Source of the DNA: Pyricularia pennisetigena
Taxonomy: Eukaryota; Ascomycota; Sordariomycetes; Magnaporthales; Pyriculariaceae
Reading direction: 5' to 3'
DNA length: 64,000 bases
Assembly (NCBI RefSeq): GCF_004337985.1
Contig: NC_043744.1
Span: forward strand, 6,089,189-6,153,188
A model generated the notes under the pieces. That model was not told the origin of the DNA. It saw nothing but the letters and a program-made list of their open reading frames with translations, and searched no databases. Position numbers and translations under genes: made by a program. Shown here piece by piece: positions 10,858-21,633 of the stretch (its first letter is position 1; each line of letters opens with the position of its first letter).

Positions 10858-11327
10858 TAGTTTCAGTGTTTAAACTAGACCCCCCTGCCTCGCAGTGGGG
10901 ACCGAGCGTTCCATATACCTTTTAGCCACATAGCTTTTCGACTAATTGCATTGGCCGAAAAGATCGCGCTCGTTTTAATCTGAGGACGATTTGTCGATTT
11001 TCGCCGTTTACGGCGGGTATTTGTGCTATATTCGCACTGTATACGCAATAATAATAGAATAACCATTGTATGTAATTAAATATTCGAATAAACAAATAAA
11101 TAGAAATTGTAAAAATATGGGGTAACCTGCGTCGCAGTATTTGATTTTTATAACATTGCTTTGGCGCGAAATCGGTTGGTATAACTCCTCTGGTTATATG
11201 AATGTTTAAATATTGAATATACTTTTTAGTTTTCAACATATATTATTATATTTGATCTCTTATTTTACATAATAATAATTAATATAGATGGAATATATTA
11301 ATATAAAACGGCTCCTAAATTGACGTA

Positions 11328-11929
11328 TGTGAGGAGGTTACGAGATAGAATAAGCTTAATCTCGAACGCGGGGAAAGGTGGATCACGTATAAGGCTGATG
11401 GAACGTTGAAATGGCAGATAACCGTCTGCTAGCGGGTAATAGAGATAATATATTGTCATTGCACAATCGATTCGTTAAATCGTTGAATCGATGAAGGTTA
11501 TGGAAAGTGATGAATCTAAGGCTAAGTTGTAAATTACGTGTTCGAATCCGTAGGTGCAGATCTTCGATCCGGATGTCCGGAATACGGGGTCACGTCACAT
11601 AATTTGGCCTTATTCATGTGACTAACCTGCCGACTTATTGAGCCTAACGGCCTATTGTGCTTATGCGTGCACAGAAAATCTGCGACCACAACGGGATTCG
11701 AACCCACGGACTTTAACAATGTATATATGATATGGATTATAGCACGTGCATTATACCACTAAGCTAGATTATACATGACGTACTTGTTTTGTTGTTGAAA
11801 CTATGAACAAAGACGTGATATATAAAGCTTTGTGTGTGTAATAAACACGTATACGTTTTATTTGTTATTTATTTATTTTTTCGATGCAGGGTAGCTAATA
11901 TAATTAGCCCTGCGCTAGCCATGTTCACA
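11328..11929 (+). repeat. Solo LTR2, copy 1
   Basis: 602 bp, TGTGAGGAGG...ATGTTCACA, with perfect 5-bp duplication ACGTA (11323-11327, 11930-11934). The tRNA-like segment (B-box complement GGATTCGAACCC near 11695) is on the minus strand here. Which strand the LTR is transcribed from is unknown; '+' means TGTGAGGAGG is on the left. Confidence 0.85.
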
Positions 11930-12085
11930 ACGTAGCGGTGGAAAGTGATTGCAATTATCGCTTAAAATAAATATCATACTAATATTTTTATTTTGCTACA
12001 TATTTATTGAAAAACTTAATGATTCGCCCAATTACTTGTAAGATTAAAAAAGAGTCCTACACAGCAACTGCATTATATTACTATA

Positions 12086-14012
12086 ACGTCGGGTACCCGC
12101 TGCTCAGCCGCCCCCCCCCCTGTTCGGCACCCCGAAAATTTAGTAACAAAATACCTACTTTTATACACTAATTTAAATATAAAACTATCAACGAATAAAA
12201 ATACAATCGTTTTCAGGCTGTTCCGGTTCATTAACCTCTTCTTTAGTAGTTAAAAGTCACAGATTTTTTATACTATTTCCTGCAATCCAATCATATTCTG
12301 TTTATTAACCAAAAGCCTGTCTAGACCCGGCATTTCCCTCCTCTTTTTAAACGGCCGTATTGCCTCCAATTGTGCTTCCAATAAACTGATTTTTATTGGG
12401 CGTTAACCAAAAATATATTTTCGGCTTCGAAGTTTTTTTGGATTTTTGCAAATAAAAAAAGTGAGATAGCGTTGGTTGAATTGGATTGGGAAAACTTTTG
12501 CAGTTGAAGCCGAATATTTCGGGTCGTTTTAGGGGTTTTCCAAATAAATAAAAACGGGTCGTTAATTTTTTGGATTGGGTTTTCCGGTATTTTATCCTTT
12601 AGTAAACCGTTATTTTTATTTTTTATAACGTTAACGTTGCTATTTTTTAGTGAAAAAGGGCTTCAATGTGGTTTAACCAAATTCACCGGCCATAAACAAG
12701 TTATACCCCACCCAAGTTAAAATTTTTTTGCTGTAAATGCTTTCGATTTAGTTATATTATAACAAAAAAGGAAATTTCGTTTGCCAGCAACTGTTAAACA
12801 GCAGAATTGGTTAATACATCCAAGTTGACGTCGATAAACCTTTTTTAACGCCCCAAAAGCCGATAAATCCAATTATTGGAAAACGTGTGACGAATAAGGG
12901 GGTAAATATAGGGATTGAGTATTATTTTGCAAGCAAAAAAATATAAATTCGTCCGTTGAATGTAATCCGTGGCCGTCGAGAACTAATAGCCGCTTTTCAG
13001 GGGTGTTGACTATGCCGCTGTTCAATTGGCTGCGCCCATGAAAAATGCAGCCGACTGCACTTAACGTGCGGTCGCAGGGCCTTTATAAGGCCTGTTCTTA
13101 ACAAGGAATATTAAATTGGGTATATGGAATAAACACCTTTTTTAACTATCTGATAACCGTTTCGTAATTTGTTCACCCGTTTTCGGCTGCATAAAATTGC
13201 CAGTTATCGAAAAAGTTTAAACCCGTTGGAAACCATTGTTATTGTACGTTTTTCTATATAAAACGAGGGGAGGGAGGGTAATACCCGTAGCCGATATATA
13301 TTCGATTCTAGTCGTCCAACCACGCGTTCCGGGCTTTTTTCGCTGTCACGGCCGAATTCCGTTAAAGTCTAACATTAGGCCGGTAAATCCTTTACCTTCC
13401 ATTTTACCAGTTTCGTCCATTTCCACCGATTTTCCAGTTTTATATCGTTGATAACGGGGTAAGTAATATAAAACCACCAAAATATAATTATTTCCGTAAT
13501 TGCCCCATTAACCCGGGCGTTTTTTATTCAACGGGGTTTTTGGGTTTTAAAAATTGGATAACGAGCCAAAAACGGGTTATTTGACGTTTTCCAAAGCTTT
13601 TTATCTTTCCGGCGGCTCGAAGAATTCGTTCGGCAAAAATTCGTAATTTTTAATGCGTTGGCGGAAACTCTGAAATTGTTTGGGTAAATACCCAATTGGT
13701 TAAATGCTTTTCCTATTCCGTAAAAAACCTTTGAAAAGTGTTTTTTGTTTGCTTATGAGGTTGAAAACCTTTAAGTCAATTTTAAAGTGGAAATTTAGGT
13801 GTTCCCTATTATTAACGTTTTTTAATCGCGGAAACAAGCTGATTTCCGGTACACTGCTTTGTTGGAGAACGGAGAATGAAGAACAGAAAAAAGTAAATCC
13901 AAAAGTGAAAAATTAGTCGATATATTTATAAAAGAACATGAGAGGTGAACGTGGCTATACAATTATTTTTAGGTGCCGAACAGGGGGGGGACGAGCAGGG
14001 GGTACCCGACGT
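12086..14012 (-). mobile_element. Fot1/pogo-type DNA transposon with transposase pseudogene
   Basis: 1927 bp, bounded by near-perfect inverted repeats of about 45 bp that start ACGTCGGGTACC and contain a poly-C/poly-G run. Minus-strand translation recovers a DDE_1 transposase in pieces. One is a first-Asp segment resembling MDE-x-G (MDETGKMEGKGF) near 13420-13385. Another is RLLVLDGHG near 12995-12965, the usual 'LLxDGHGSH' block with the second Asp. More degraded PH-T-H segments follow. Such enzymes cut and paste at TA; the flanks are TA on the left but eroded on the right. Many frameshifts and stops are present, and a 100-bp repeat has inserted at 13004-13103. Length and ends fit the Fot1/Pot2 class of the Tc1/mariner superfamily. 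Confidence 0.85.
13004..13103 (+). repeat. 100-bp repeat, copy 3, inside the pogo transposase gene
   Basis: TGTTGACTATGCCG...CTGTTCTTAACA, exactly 100 bp and the least eroded copy. It separates the transposase fragment ending near 13104 from the RLLVLDGHG block below 13004, so it arrived after the transposon. Confidence 0.8.
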
Positions 14013-14333
14013 TTTATAAGTATTATTTAACGTTTCCTTTGCCAACTTGATTTTATTAAATGAAATGAAAACTATCGTAATAATACAAATGTACCATTTT
14101 CTTTGATAAAAAACTGATTAAGACTAAAATTAGAAAACGGATTTTACGTAGACGTTTGTATATATACGTAATTTCATCCGTTTAATTTTGGTTTTATTAT
14201 CGTTAACATGGTTAAAGCATAAAAGTGTTTCGATTGTTAATTATATACAACATTATATATAGCTTACCTATCCATTTATTTAACGGTTAATATAATCAGG
14301 TATATATACCAAGACTCGATATAACTGTTGGAA

Positions 14334-14542
14334 TAATCTCACTAGCGCGCATGCACGAATAGGGAGATCCGGGGGGGAGGACCGACCCGGCGGAACGGGA
14401 TGACTAATTGCGGTGCACTGACCTCAATTTGATAACTAAAGGCGAGTTTTGACTAGCGGTGCAGCAAAAACGTTTTATCGTCAAATTTAAGTAGAAAATT
14501 ACACCGAATATATCCGAACATAGAAAAGTATATCGTTGTTAC
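14334..14542 (+). repeat. LTR-like fragment of an unnamed family
   Basis: It begins TGTTGGAATAATCTCACTAG directly after the TIR-1 remnant. It is clearly richer in G+C than its surroundings (GGGGGGGAGGACCGACCCGG area). The Copia-2 element with target duplication GTTAC interrupts it at 14542. The start is like that of Copia LTRs, but no second copy exists in the window to prove it. Confidence 0.35.
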
Positions 14543-14771
14543 TGTTGGAATAGAGGGAATGGCGGTCAAATTAACCATAGAGTGATAAATCACGTGCAAT
14601 GCCGCACAGGCCAATTGCACGTGATTCACCCGCCCAATTGCGAATATAAGACGGAAGGACGTTTAAAAGCTCACCCTTACACAGTTTATAGAACAAACAA
14701 TTAATATATATTTTTATATTCGTATAAAAACGTTTTGTTGATCGATCGATATTACGAAAAACCTATTAACA
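14543..14771 (+). repeat. Copia-2 5' LTR
   Basis: 229 bp, TGTTGGAATAGAGG...CCTATTAACA. It contains a perfect 13-bp inverted repeat around CACGTG (14588-14600 and 14614-14626). Confidence 0.88.
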
Positions 14772-14860
14772 GTAATAAATATTATCTAGGTAATATAGAA
14801 AAGCAAAATAAAGGGATTAAACGTTAATACCGTTAATATATAAGTATTTAGGACCAATAG

Positions 14861-15448
14861 TATTTATTATATGCGTTATTTAGCATGTAATGGGTCTACG
14901 TTTATTTATATATAAGCCACAATAGATAGTGCCGAAGTGGGGCTGTTGAGGCTGTCGGATTTTCCGTTAAATTTTGTGTTACAGGAGTTGCGATGCAAAG
15001 TGTTAGCGAACGGGGTTTACCCTATACTGGGTTCACACGCACCCTGCACTTACAAATCAGCTACCCTATATCGGGTTGAGAATTTCACCAAATTAACAAA
15101 TTAGTACGAACTTGGAAATGGTTTATACGGAAATGAGGGTGTTTTTTCAACAACGTATACAAAATAATTTTTCGGAAAATCGTGTGCGGCACCGGAATGT
15201 TTTGCTAAGTGCGGACCCCCATCTCGATGTCGGAAAGTATGTAAGGGAAACAAAGCAAAGTCTCCCCCACCAATGAATCGAATTTATTAATCCCAAAATT
15301 AGTGTACCATTTTTATGCATTTAGTGCATTTAAACCCTGCAATTACAGGCTTTAAACCCCTGCAATTACAGGCCTTTATAGCGGAACTAGCACCACGCCG
15401 CACCTAGGCCAATGCCTAAACCCCTGTTAGCAACCCATATTGTCAATA
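14861..15448 (+). repeat. Copia-1 LTR within Copia-2 (copy A)
   Basis: It matches LTR1 from the TATATGCGTTATTTAGCATG start to the AGCAACCCATATTGTCAATA end, about 588 bp. No Copia-1 internal sequence adjoins. The flanks (AATAG, AGACG) do not form a duplication, and the Copia-2 leader and gag that should be here are gone. It may mark a deletion or recombination rather than a simple solo LTR. Confidence 0.8.
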
Positions 15449-16030
15449 AGACGTTTTTTATTAACCGAAAATACAAAATAAATAAGGGCCGCAAAAAGCG
15501 AGGATATAACTATTACCCGCGCCGAGGATATAATAAACGACCTGGCCAATTTTTTAAAAATGAAGGATGTTATTTGTGCGGTAAACCGGGATGTAAATTT
15601 TTAAATTGTATAAAGGAAGAAATATAACGGTGGCGAAAGCAGAGAAGCCGACATAGGAAATACCGAAAAAGAAACCAACGCGGAAATAAACAATTTTCTA
15701 CCAACGATAAAAATGACGGAAATGAAAAATATGAGGAAAAAGATTCGAACGACAAATTTAATAACGCAAAAGCAGATATAAACGATTCGGACAGATATAC
15801 GACAATTTTCTTTACAAATTAGAAAATAACGGTAGTTTTCAAAAACGAACTGTTCCGATATAAATTAAATTGAGGCCGAATGCCGTTTTCAGCGAACGAA
15901 AAACCGTAAAAAGGTTTACCGCACCAGATTTTCAATTAATAAAATGTAGATAATATTTGGTATAAAATTATACCGGATATAGGCGCTGCAACGATATTAA
16001 CGGCCGGAACCATCCAAATTGAAATATTGT
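15449..16030 (+). pseudogene. Copia-2 gag C-terminus and protease relic
   Basis: The frame through 15627 ends with a basic stretch followed by CYLCGKPGCKFLNC, a CX2CX4CX4C knuckle. Fungal elements of this type often have Cys at the third position, with His usual at the fourth. Beyond the stop, a DIGAAT segment at about 15974-15991 fits the aspartic protease D-T/S-G-A motif. Stops separate the two parts. These domains package RNA and cut the polyprotein in the particle. Confidence 0.6.
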
Positions 16031-16544
16031 AACAAAGAAACTGGAAGTTAAAATCGATAAATAAGTCCTAATAAAACCAAAATGCGTTTCGGAATAGGCG
16101 AAGGAATTACCGCTATGGGAAAAATTATTTTCGAGATGTAAATTAATATTATACTGTTCCACGTAATACCAATTCTGACACCTTTCTTTTCTATACTAGG
16201 GATATAAACAAACTCGGTATATACCTCAATAAAATCAGGAACAAATTTATAAAGGTCCATAGTACGAAAATGCTAATTGTACGCAAATGGGGGCACCCAT
16301 GGTTTTTTTTACCAGGAATAAGACCAGGCGGACCAGAAACGTATTTTATAAAACTCCAAAAACGCTAATAACGTTTTTAACCAAAAAAGACAGAAAACGT
16401 TTCACCGAAGATTCGGTTACCCTTTAGTAAAACGTTTATGGAAAACGATATAAACGGTAAGCCACGGGGTTAACCGAAATAAATTAAGATTAATAAAGCG
16501 CTCTTATTCCTAATACCAAATTTAAGAAAACGCATTATAAGTTT

Positions 16545-17125
16545 TGAATTTATTTTAAAGGACGATATAAATTTTAATTACGAAATCGTGGTTAACGTGA
16601 TATATTTGGAATTTAAACCAGTTTTGCACCTAATCGACGCCGGTAAGGTATTCCAAATTGCACGTTTTTGAAACAATGTAATCGCGAAAGAAATATCGGA
16701 AACACTAAAAAAATGCTGGAACAATGTATATTTAGGACCACCCGATATTATTATATAAAATTTAGGCACAGATTTTACCGCGGCCGGATTTAAGGCAAAA
16801 ACACGATTTTTCGGCATAATATGTTACCAGGTACCCATTGAGGTATATTGGTTATTAGGAAAAGTCGAACGTTACTATCAACCGTTGTGAAAAGCGTATA
16901 AAATAATAAAAATCGAATGCAAGGACATAATACCGCAGAACGTATTATAAGCAGCGGTGAAAGCCGTAAACGATATTATGGGCCCGAACGGCCTAGTGTT
17001 TACCCTATGGGTATTCGGGGTAATACCACGCATTATTTACGATTTAACGCCTTTAAAAAACCAAACACAACGCGCCGAAACCGTCAATGAAATTATAAAG
17101 GAATTTGGAGAAACAATCGCGTAAA
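16545..17125 (+). pseudogene. Copia-2 integrase relic
   Basis: Readable in one frame with stops: FKDDINFNYEIVVN, then KPVLHLIDAGKVFQIARF (first catalytic Asp in LID), the segment with LGPPDIII and LGTDFTAAGF, and GKVERYYQPL with the catalytic Glu. It then runs through AVKAVNDIMGPNGL to TQRAETVNEII. Spacing fits the retroviral-type integrase core. The second catalytic Asp appears to be Asn in the copy read here. The LTR2 insertion at 17342 lies just downstream. Confidence 0.7.
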
Positions 17126-17341
17126 AGAAAGAAAAAAATCAATAAAAACGAAGAGTGGCCCGAATATCGACTTAAAAATGCTTATATTATTGGACTTGGG
17201 ACTAAAGGTTTTGATATAAAAAAAAACGTAGATAGACCGGACCTTCTAAGGTATTTAAAGTATAAAATTCGATAACGATTGTCAATATAGTAAATAACCC
17301 TTCCGCGTTTCGAAACACGTATATAAAACCATACCACCGCT

Positions 17342-18000
17342 TGTGAACATGGCTAGCGCAGGGCTTATTATATTAGCTACCCTGCATTATCTCATAACGG
17401 CTAGCACGGGCTAATTCTATTAGTCACCCTGCATCGAATAAATAAATAAATAACAAATAAAACGTATACGCGTTTATACACACAAAGCTTTATATATCAC
17501 GTCTTTGTTCATAGTTTCAACAACAAAACAAATACGTCATATTTAATTTAGCTTAGTGGTATAATGCACGTACCATAATCTATATTATATATACGTTGAA
17601 GTGCGTGGGTTCGAATCCCGTTGTGGTCGCAGATTTTCTGTGCATGCATAAGCACAATAGGCCGTTAGGCTCAATGGGCCGTTAGGCTCAATAGGTCGGC
17701 AGGTTAGTCACATGAATAAGGCCAAATCATGTGACGTGACCCCGCATTCCGGACATCCGGATCGAAGATCTGCACCTACGGATTCGAACACGTAATTCAC
17801 AACTTAGCCTCAGAATCATCACCTTCATAACCTTCATCGATTCAACGATTTAACGAATCGATTGTGCAATGACAATATATTATCTCTATTACCCGCTAGC
17901 AGACGGTTATCTGCCATTTCAACGTTCCATCAGCCTTATACGTGATCCACTTTTCCCCGCGTTCAAGATTAAGCTTATTCTATCTCGTAACCTCCTCACA
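17342..18000 (-). repeat. Solo LTR2, copy 2, with tRNA-like segment on the plus strand
   Basis: 659 bp, TGTGAACATGG...CCTCACA, flanked by perfect CCGCT duplications (17337-17341, 18001-18005). It includes a local duplication GGCCGTTAGGCTCAAT at about 17660-17692 that the shorter copy at 11328 lacks. The tRNA-like part is listed separately. Confidence 0.88.
17549..17632 (+). other. tRNA-like segment with Pol III A and B boxes inside LTR2
   Basis: TAGCTTAGTGG (17549-17559) fits the A-box consensus and GGTTCGAATCC (17608-17618) is a perfect B box. The interval of 59 is 15 longer than in an intronless tRNA. The extra bases fall in an anticodon-arm-like hairpin with ACGTA/TACGT stem. The T arm folds, but no 5' strand pairs with the 3' acceptor-like GTGGTCG, so this is a tRNA-derived sequence, not a working tRNA gene. 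It is kept in all LTR2 copies. Confidence 0.6.
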
Positions 18001-18469
18001 CCGCTTTACAAAACAATTAAAGAAAACTAATAACCAAACCATATCGACGAAACCAAAATTCCAATACCGAAGACCGGAGCATTTAAAACGCAGGGAAAGA
18101 CTTAAAGATGGGGGAATAGAGAATTATATGCCTGAGACAAACCTATAAAAACGAGGAATCAAAAGCACGAGATTATGATATAAACACTATTTTTGGATAT
18201 AATATTAAAGCATGACGAAGCACAAACCGGTATTTTAAATTAGACAACCATATAAAAACGAAATTTAAACGATTGTAAAAAAATATACAAAACCGCAAAT
18301 ACCCAATTCTTAACGGAAAAAAGCAATGAACCCACGAATTTACCGTTAAATATAAGCGAGAGAGCGAAATAAAGCTCCCGGGAAACCATTCAAAACATTT
18401 ATATAACAAGAGGTAGATATTTTACTAATTGCAGGAATTTTGCACCCGGTACATAAAAGGCAGTTTAAT

Positions 18470-19110
18470 AGTTATAAGATTTCCGGATCGTGATTCGTAA
18501 ACGAAATTAAAGGGTTACTAAAACGGTCCCATTAAAAGTTACGTTTTACTATACAGGGGTATAGCAATTTCGAAAAAAAGAAATTATTTACGCAATTACT
18601 TACAATAATGCGGTGCAACCAAAAGTTTATATTAATCTTTACACTGGCTGCAAGGTAATTCGGATGCAATATAATATTTAGGGATATTAGCCAAACGTAT
18701 GTTTAAAGCTTTACGAAATTATAAAGGGACATTTTCGTGCGAATCCCGAAAAAGATCGAATATCGATATCCCCCCAATACGGTGTTTAAATTTATAAAAC
18801 CCCTTTACGGATTCGTAAAAGCAGGTTTATATTGATTCGTTATATATTAACGCTGTTATAAAAAATGTTTAAGCTGCACTCCATGAAACTACGATCTGTT
18901 TTTACTTTTTGCCAAATAAAACATCAATGTTGGTATTATGGGAATGCAAACAAATAATACTTTAATTTGGGATATAAAAAATTTATTCGAGAACAGCAAG
19001 TTCGAAAAAATGGCTTTTTAAATTAAACTATAAACGATTATATAAGCAGGAAACGAGGAAAATTTTAACGGTTAATTAAAATGTATAATAAAAGTTTGAA
19101 GATACGTTAA
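18470..19110 (+). pseudogene. Copia-2 reverse transcriptase relic (RVT_2 type)
   Basis: Frames here give NEIKGLLKRS..., then a tract matching the palm region and PPNTVFKFIKPLYGFVKAGLYWF near 18775-18840, the family's KPLYGIxEAGxHW signature. Many stops are present. Between 18001 and 18470 the sequence continues the integrase-RT linker with no recognised domain. Confidence 0.65.
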
Positions 19111-19377
19111 AAAGGATGATTCGATAGGGTGTAACCTGTAACGACGAACTAGCCGGGGGTAAAGTATGAATATATCGTCTAACGAGCCAGAGAAGCGTAC
19201 ATTATATCCATTTATTAACCGGAGGTTATATTTAATTACACCGCAACGGCGTAAAAAGGAAAACCCATAAGAAAATTAGAGTTTAATAAATAAACGAATG
19301 GATTGGTAGCGCCAGAACGCATAAAAAGGTTTTCCTCTATCCAAATCAATTTTAAAACAGCAAAATTATACGTATTT

Positions 19378-19896
19378 GTCGACGGGTCCTTTATTAATAA
19401 TAAGGATTTTAATCCCCATATCAGATATATAATATTTTACGGGAACGAATGCTGTATGGATTAGGAAACCGGCTTTCAGGTAACCGGTAATATTATATAT
19501 TGGTTGTCGACCCAGCACCACAAAATTATCAAGACCTTATTGGTAAACGAGATTTATAATATGGTTAATGGATTTAATACTGGGTTTATATTAAAAACCA
19601 TTATCGGAATTATCCTGGGAAAGTTAGATTTACCTTCTGTCCCTCTAGTAATAGGCACGGACAACCTATTAGTATACCAATGCCTAATGCAGTCGTGGAT
19701 AATAGCGGAAAAACGAATTATAATTGATTTTTTGAGTTTAGGAGAATTATATGAAAATCGAAACGCTGAAAAGATTAAGTGGATTTTAGGAGAAATGATT
19801 GCGGTAAATTTTATAACGAAAAAAGCTCCTAACAGGGTTTTAACCGAGTTTATTAGTACCAATTCAAAGGTAGTACGTATTAAAGAAATGGTTTAA
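19378..19896 (+). pseudogene. Copia-2 RNase H relic
   Basis: It starts near DGSFINNKDF (19380-19410, first acidic residue) and continues in frame, apart from one stop, through the GNIIYWLSTQHHK segment. It then runs through the long open part 19504-19896: NEIYNMVNGFN (Glu), LVIGTDNLLVYQCL (Asp) and a C-terminal tail. It is the best preserved coding part of Copia-2 and removes RNA from the RNA/DNA hybrid in the live element. Confidence 0.7.
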
Positions 19897-21371
19897 ATAT
19901 TATAAAGTTTACCGGTAAAAACGACAAAATTGATGGACAAATTGAATAAAGTAGGAGCGGCAAAACGATATAATACGTCGTTGGCGATTGAAAAACCGCG
20001 CCGCGAGGTAAGACTTGACGTTACAAAATATCGATAAACACGGCAACGCTTTTACCAAAGGTAAAAAAAATAAAAACAGCGTTATAAAATTTGAACGCTA
20101 TATATTAAATTAAAGACTTTCGTTATTAATTTCTTTTGATCCTCCTTTGTAAATAAAATACTATACTCGGTTGGCATAGTCTTTTTCGCCTGCGAAATGT
20201 CAAGTTAACGAATGGTAATAACATAGTTAGTAAAACGGCGTTCCTCCGACGACAAATATTTGAAATCGTCGGTCGCGGCAGAATTACCCTTATCAAGAGC
20301 GATTATCAGCATGTTTTTGGTAGTTGTGCGCCACCGATCAAGCTTTTAAGAACGTTTATCAGTAGACTAAAATATATAAATAGCGTTTGAACAAATTTAC
20401 AGTCATAATCGCGATGGAAATTTGAGCGGGAGGCGTTTCGGCTTTCCGTTTTGTGGGGAATGGTAATAATAAATAAAAGGCCCGATTTTTTGGGTTCGTT
20501 TTTAAGCAGCGCGCCGGCTTTTTGCAAATAGTAAATACGCAGGAATAATAGCGCGGGTTTCAAGGCGATAATGAGATTAGGTAACTTGAATTAAATAATT
20601 TAAAACAAAAGTTCTAAATTGACAATTTATATTGGTTTGCAGGAATGACCCTGTTTGTATTTGGTGCATGGACCAAACGGCGGAATAATACTAAAATAAA
20701 TATTAAAAACATCTTGTTGAATTTCTTTGCCAGCAAAATAAAAATTAAAACAGCCCAAATAGGGAATAGGGCGTAAAATTGAAAAAACAACGATTAGTAG
20801 TTTGCATGAAAAAAATAAAATTGAAAATAAGAATTTATTTTTGTCGGAAACATCGGGAGAAGCAGATATAATGGCGAAAATTAGATTGAAATTAAGCTGA
20901 ATAATCAAAAGGGTAAGTGGAATATTAAATGAATAGTAAAACAGCCAAGAGGATAATTGTTAAAAAATAATTCGGAATATGTTAAAAAAAGGTTTCGAAA
21001 AATCATTATAATTACGCATTAAAATTCGTGGTAGGAGAAGGACCTTTCATAAATAAAAAGGATCGGCAAAAGTTTGCATTTAATTAAAAACGAGGTCGTT
21101 GTAATTGAATAATAAAGTGAATAAGTAATAGGAACGTTAAAAGAAGCTATTTGAAAATATTTATTGTAAAAAAGGTGACATAATTAATAATTATTATAAT
21201 AGGAACTCTTAACGGGTTGCGAGAATAAAGGCGTAACGAATAAATATTAAAACCGTTTTTAGAAAATGTATCGCAAATTATATAACTGTTTTTATTGTTT
21301 CCGTTTTACAGCTTGTTATTGCGATTGGATTAGAGTTTATTAACCGCGTGCAAAAAAGGAAAAATTGCCGG
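19897..21371 (+). other. Long 3' segment of Copia-2, no recognised gene
   Basis: Nearly 1.5 kb separates the RNase H stop from the 3' LTR. No plus-strand frame is supported. Minus-strand open stretches (20306-20563, 20627-20908) have no recognisable motif. An A/G-rich tract at about 21352-21365 just before the LTR may be the polypurine tract. The segment could be a long 3' UTR or an old insertion. Confidence 0.4.
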
Positions 21372-21601
21372 TGTTAGAATAAAGGGAATCGTGGTCAAAT
21401 TAACAATAGAGCGATAAATGAGGTGCAAGGCCGTGCAGGCCAATTGGACGTGATTTAGCCGCCCAATTGCGAGTATAAGACGGAAGGACATTTAGAAGCT
21501 CACCTTTAGACAGTTTTATAGAATAAAAGATCAATATATATCTTTGTATTCGTATAACAAGGTTTTGTTAATCGATCGACATTGTGAAAAACCTATTAAC
21601 A
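21372..21601 (+). repeat. Copia-2 3' LTR
   Basis: 230 bp, TGTTAGAATAAAGG...CCTATTAACA, followed by the GTTAC duplication. It differs from the 5' LTR mostly by transitions. Confidence 0.88.
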
Positions 21602-21633
21602 GTTACCCCTTAAATTAAATTTTACCATGATAT

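Larger units (their letters stand above)
10858..14333 (+). mobile_element. TIR-1 element, right end missing, carrying two nested insertions
   Basis: It begins TAGTTTCAGTGTT with the usual subterminal block. Internal TIR-1 sequence reappears after the LTR2 insertion (from 11930) and again after the pogo relic (14013-14333, including the family's TTTGGTTTTATTATCGTTAA and CCTATCC blocks). The other terminus is absent: the element is cut at about 14333 by another LTR-like sequence. Confidence 0.75.
14543..21601 (+). mobile_element. Copia-2, full-length Ty1/copia-type retrotransposon (inactive)
   Basis: 7059 bp with an LTR at each end and the perfect 5-bp duplication GTTAC (14538-14542, 21602-21606). 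Domain order on the plus strand is zinc knuckle, aspartic protease, integrase, reverse transcriptase, RNase H. Integrase before reverse transcriptase marks the Ty1/copia order. The 5' leader and most of gag are missing: between 14830 and 15449 a Copia-1 LTR sits where they should be. A solo LTR2 splits the gene at 17342-18000. Stops and frameshifts occur throughout. Confidence 0.85.

Noticed and set aside
12109..12120. Poly-C run as a separate feature
   Set aside because: It is part of the pogo terminal inverted repeat, mirrored by poly-G at about 13982-13990.
13236..13916. Plus-strand frames of 70 and 71 codons
   Set aside because: Opposite strand of the pogo transposase relic.
17549..17632. 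A functional tRNA gene
   Set aside because: No acceptor stem can form; it recurs inside every LTR2, so it is repeat sequence.
20306..20908. Minus-strand frames of 85 and 93 codons in the Copia-2 tail
   Set aside because: No motif, no matching frame elsewhere, AT-rich composition; not enough to call a gene.
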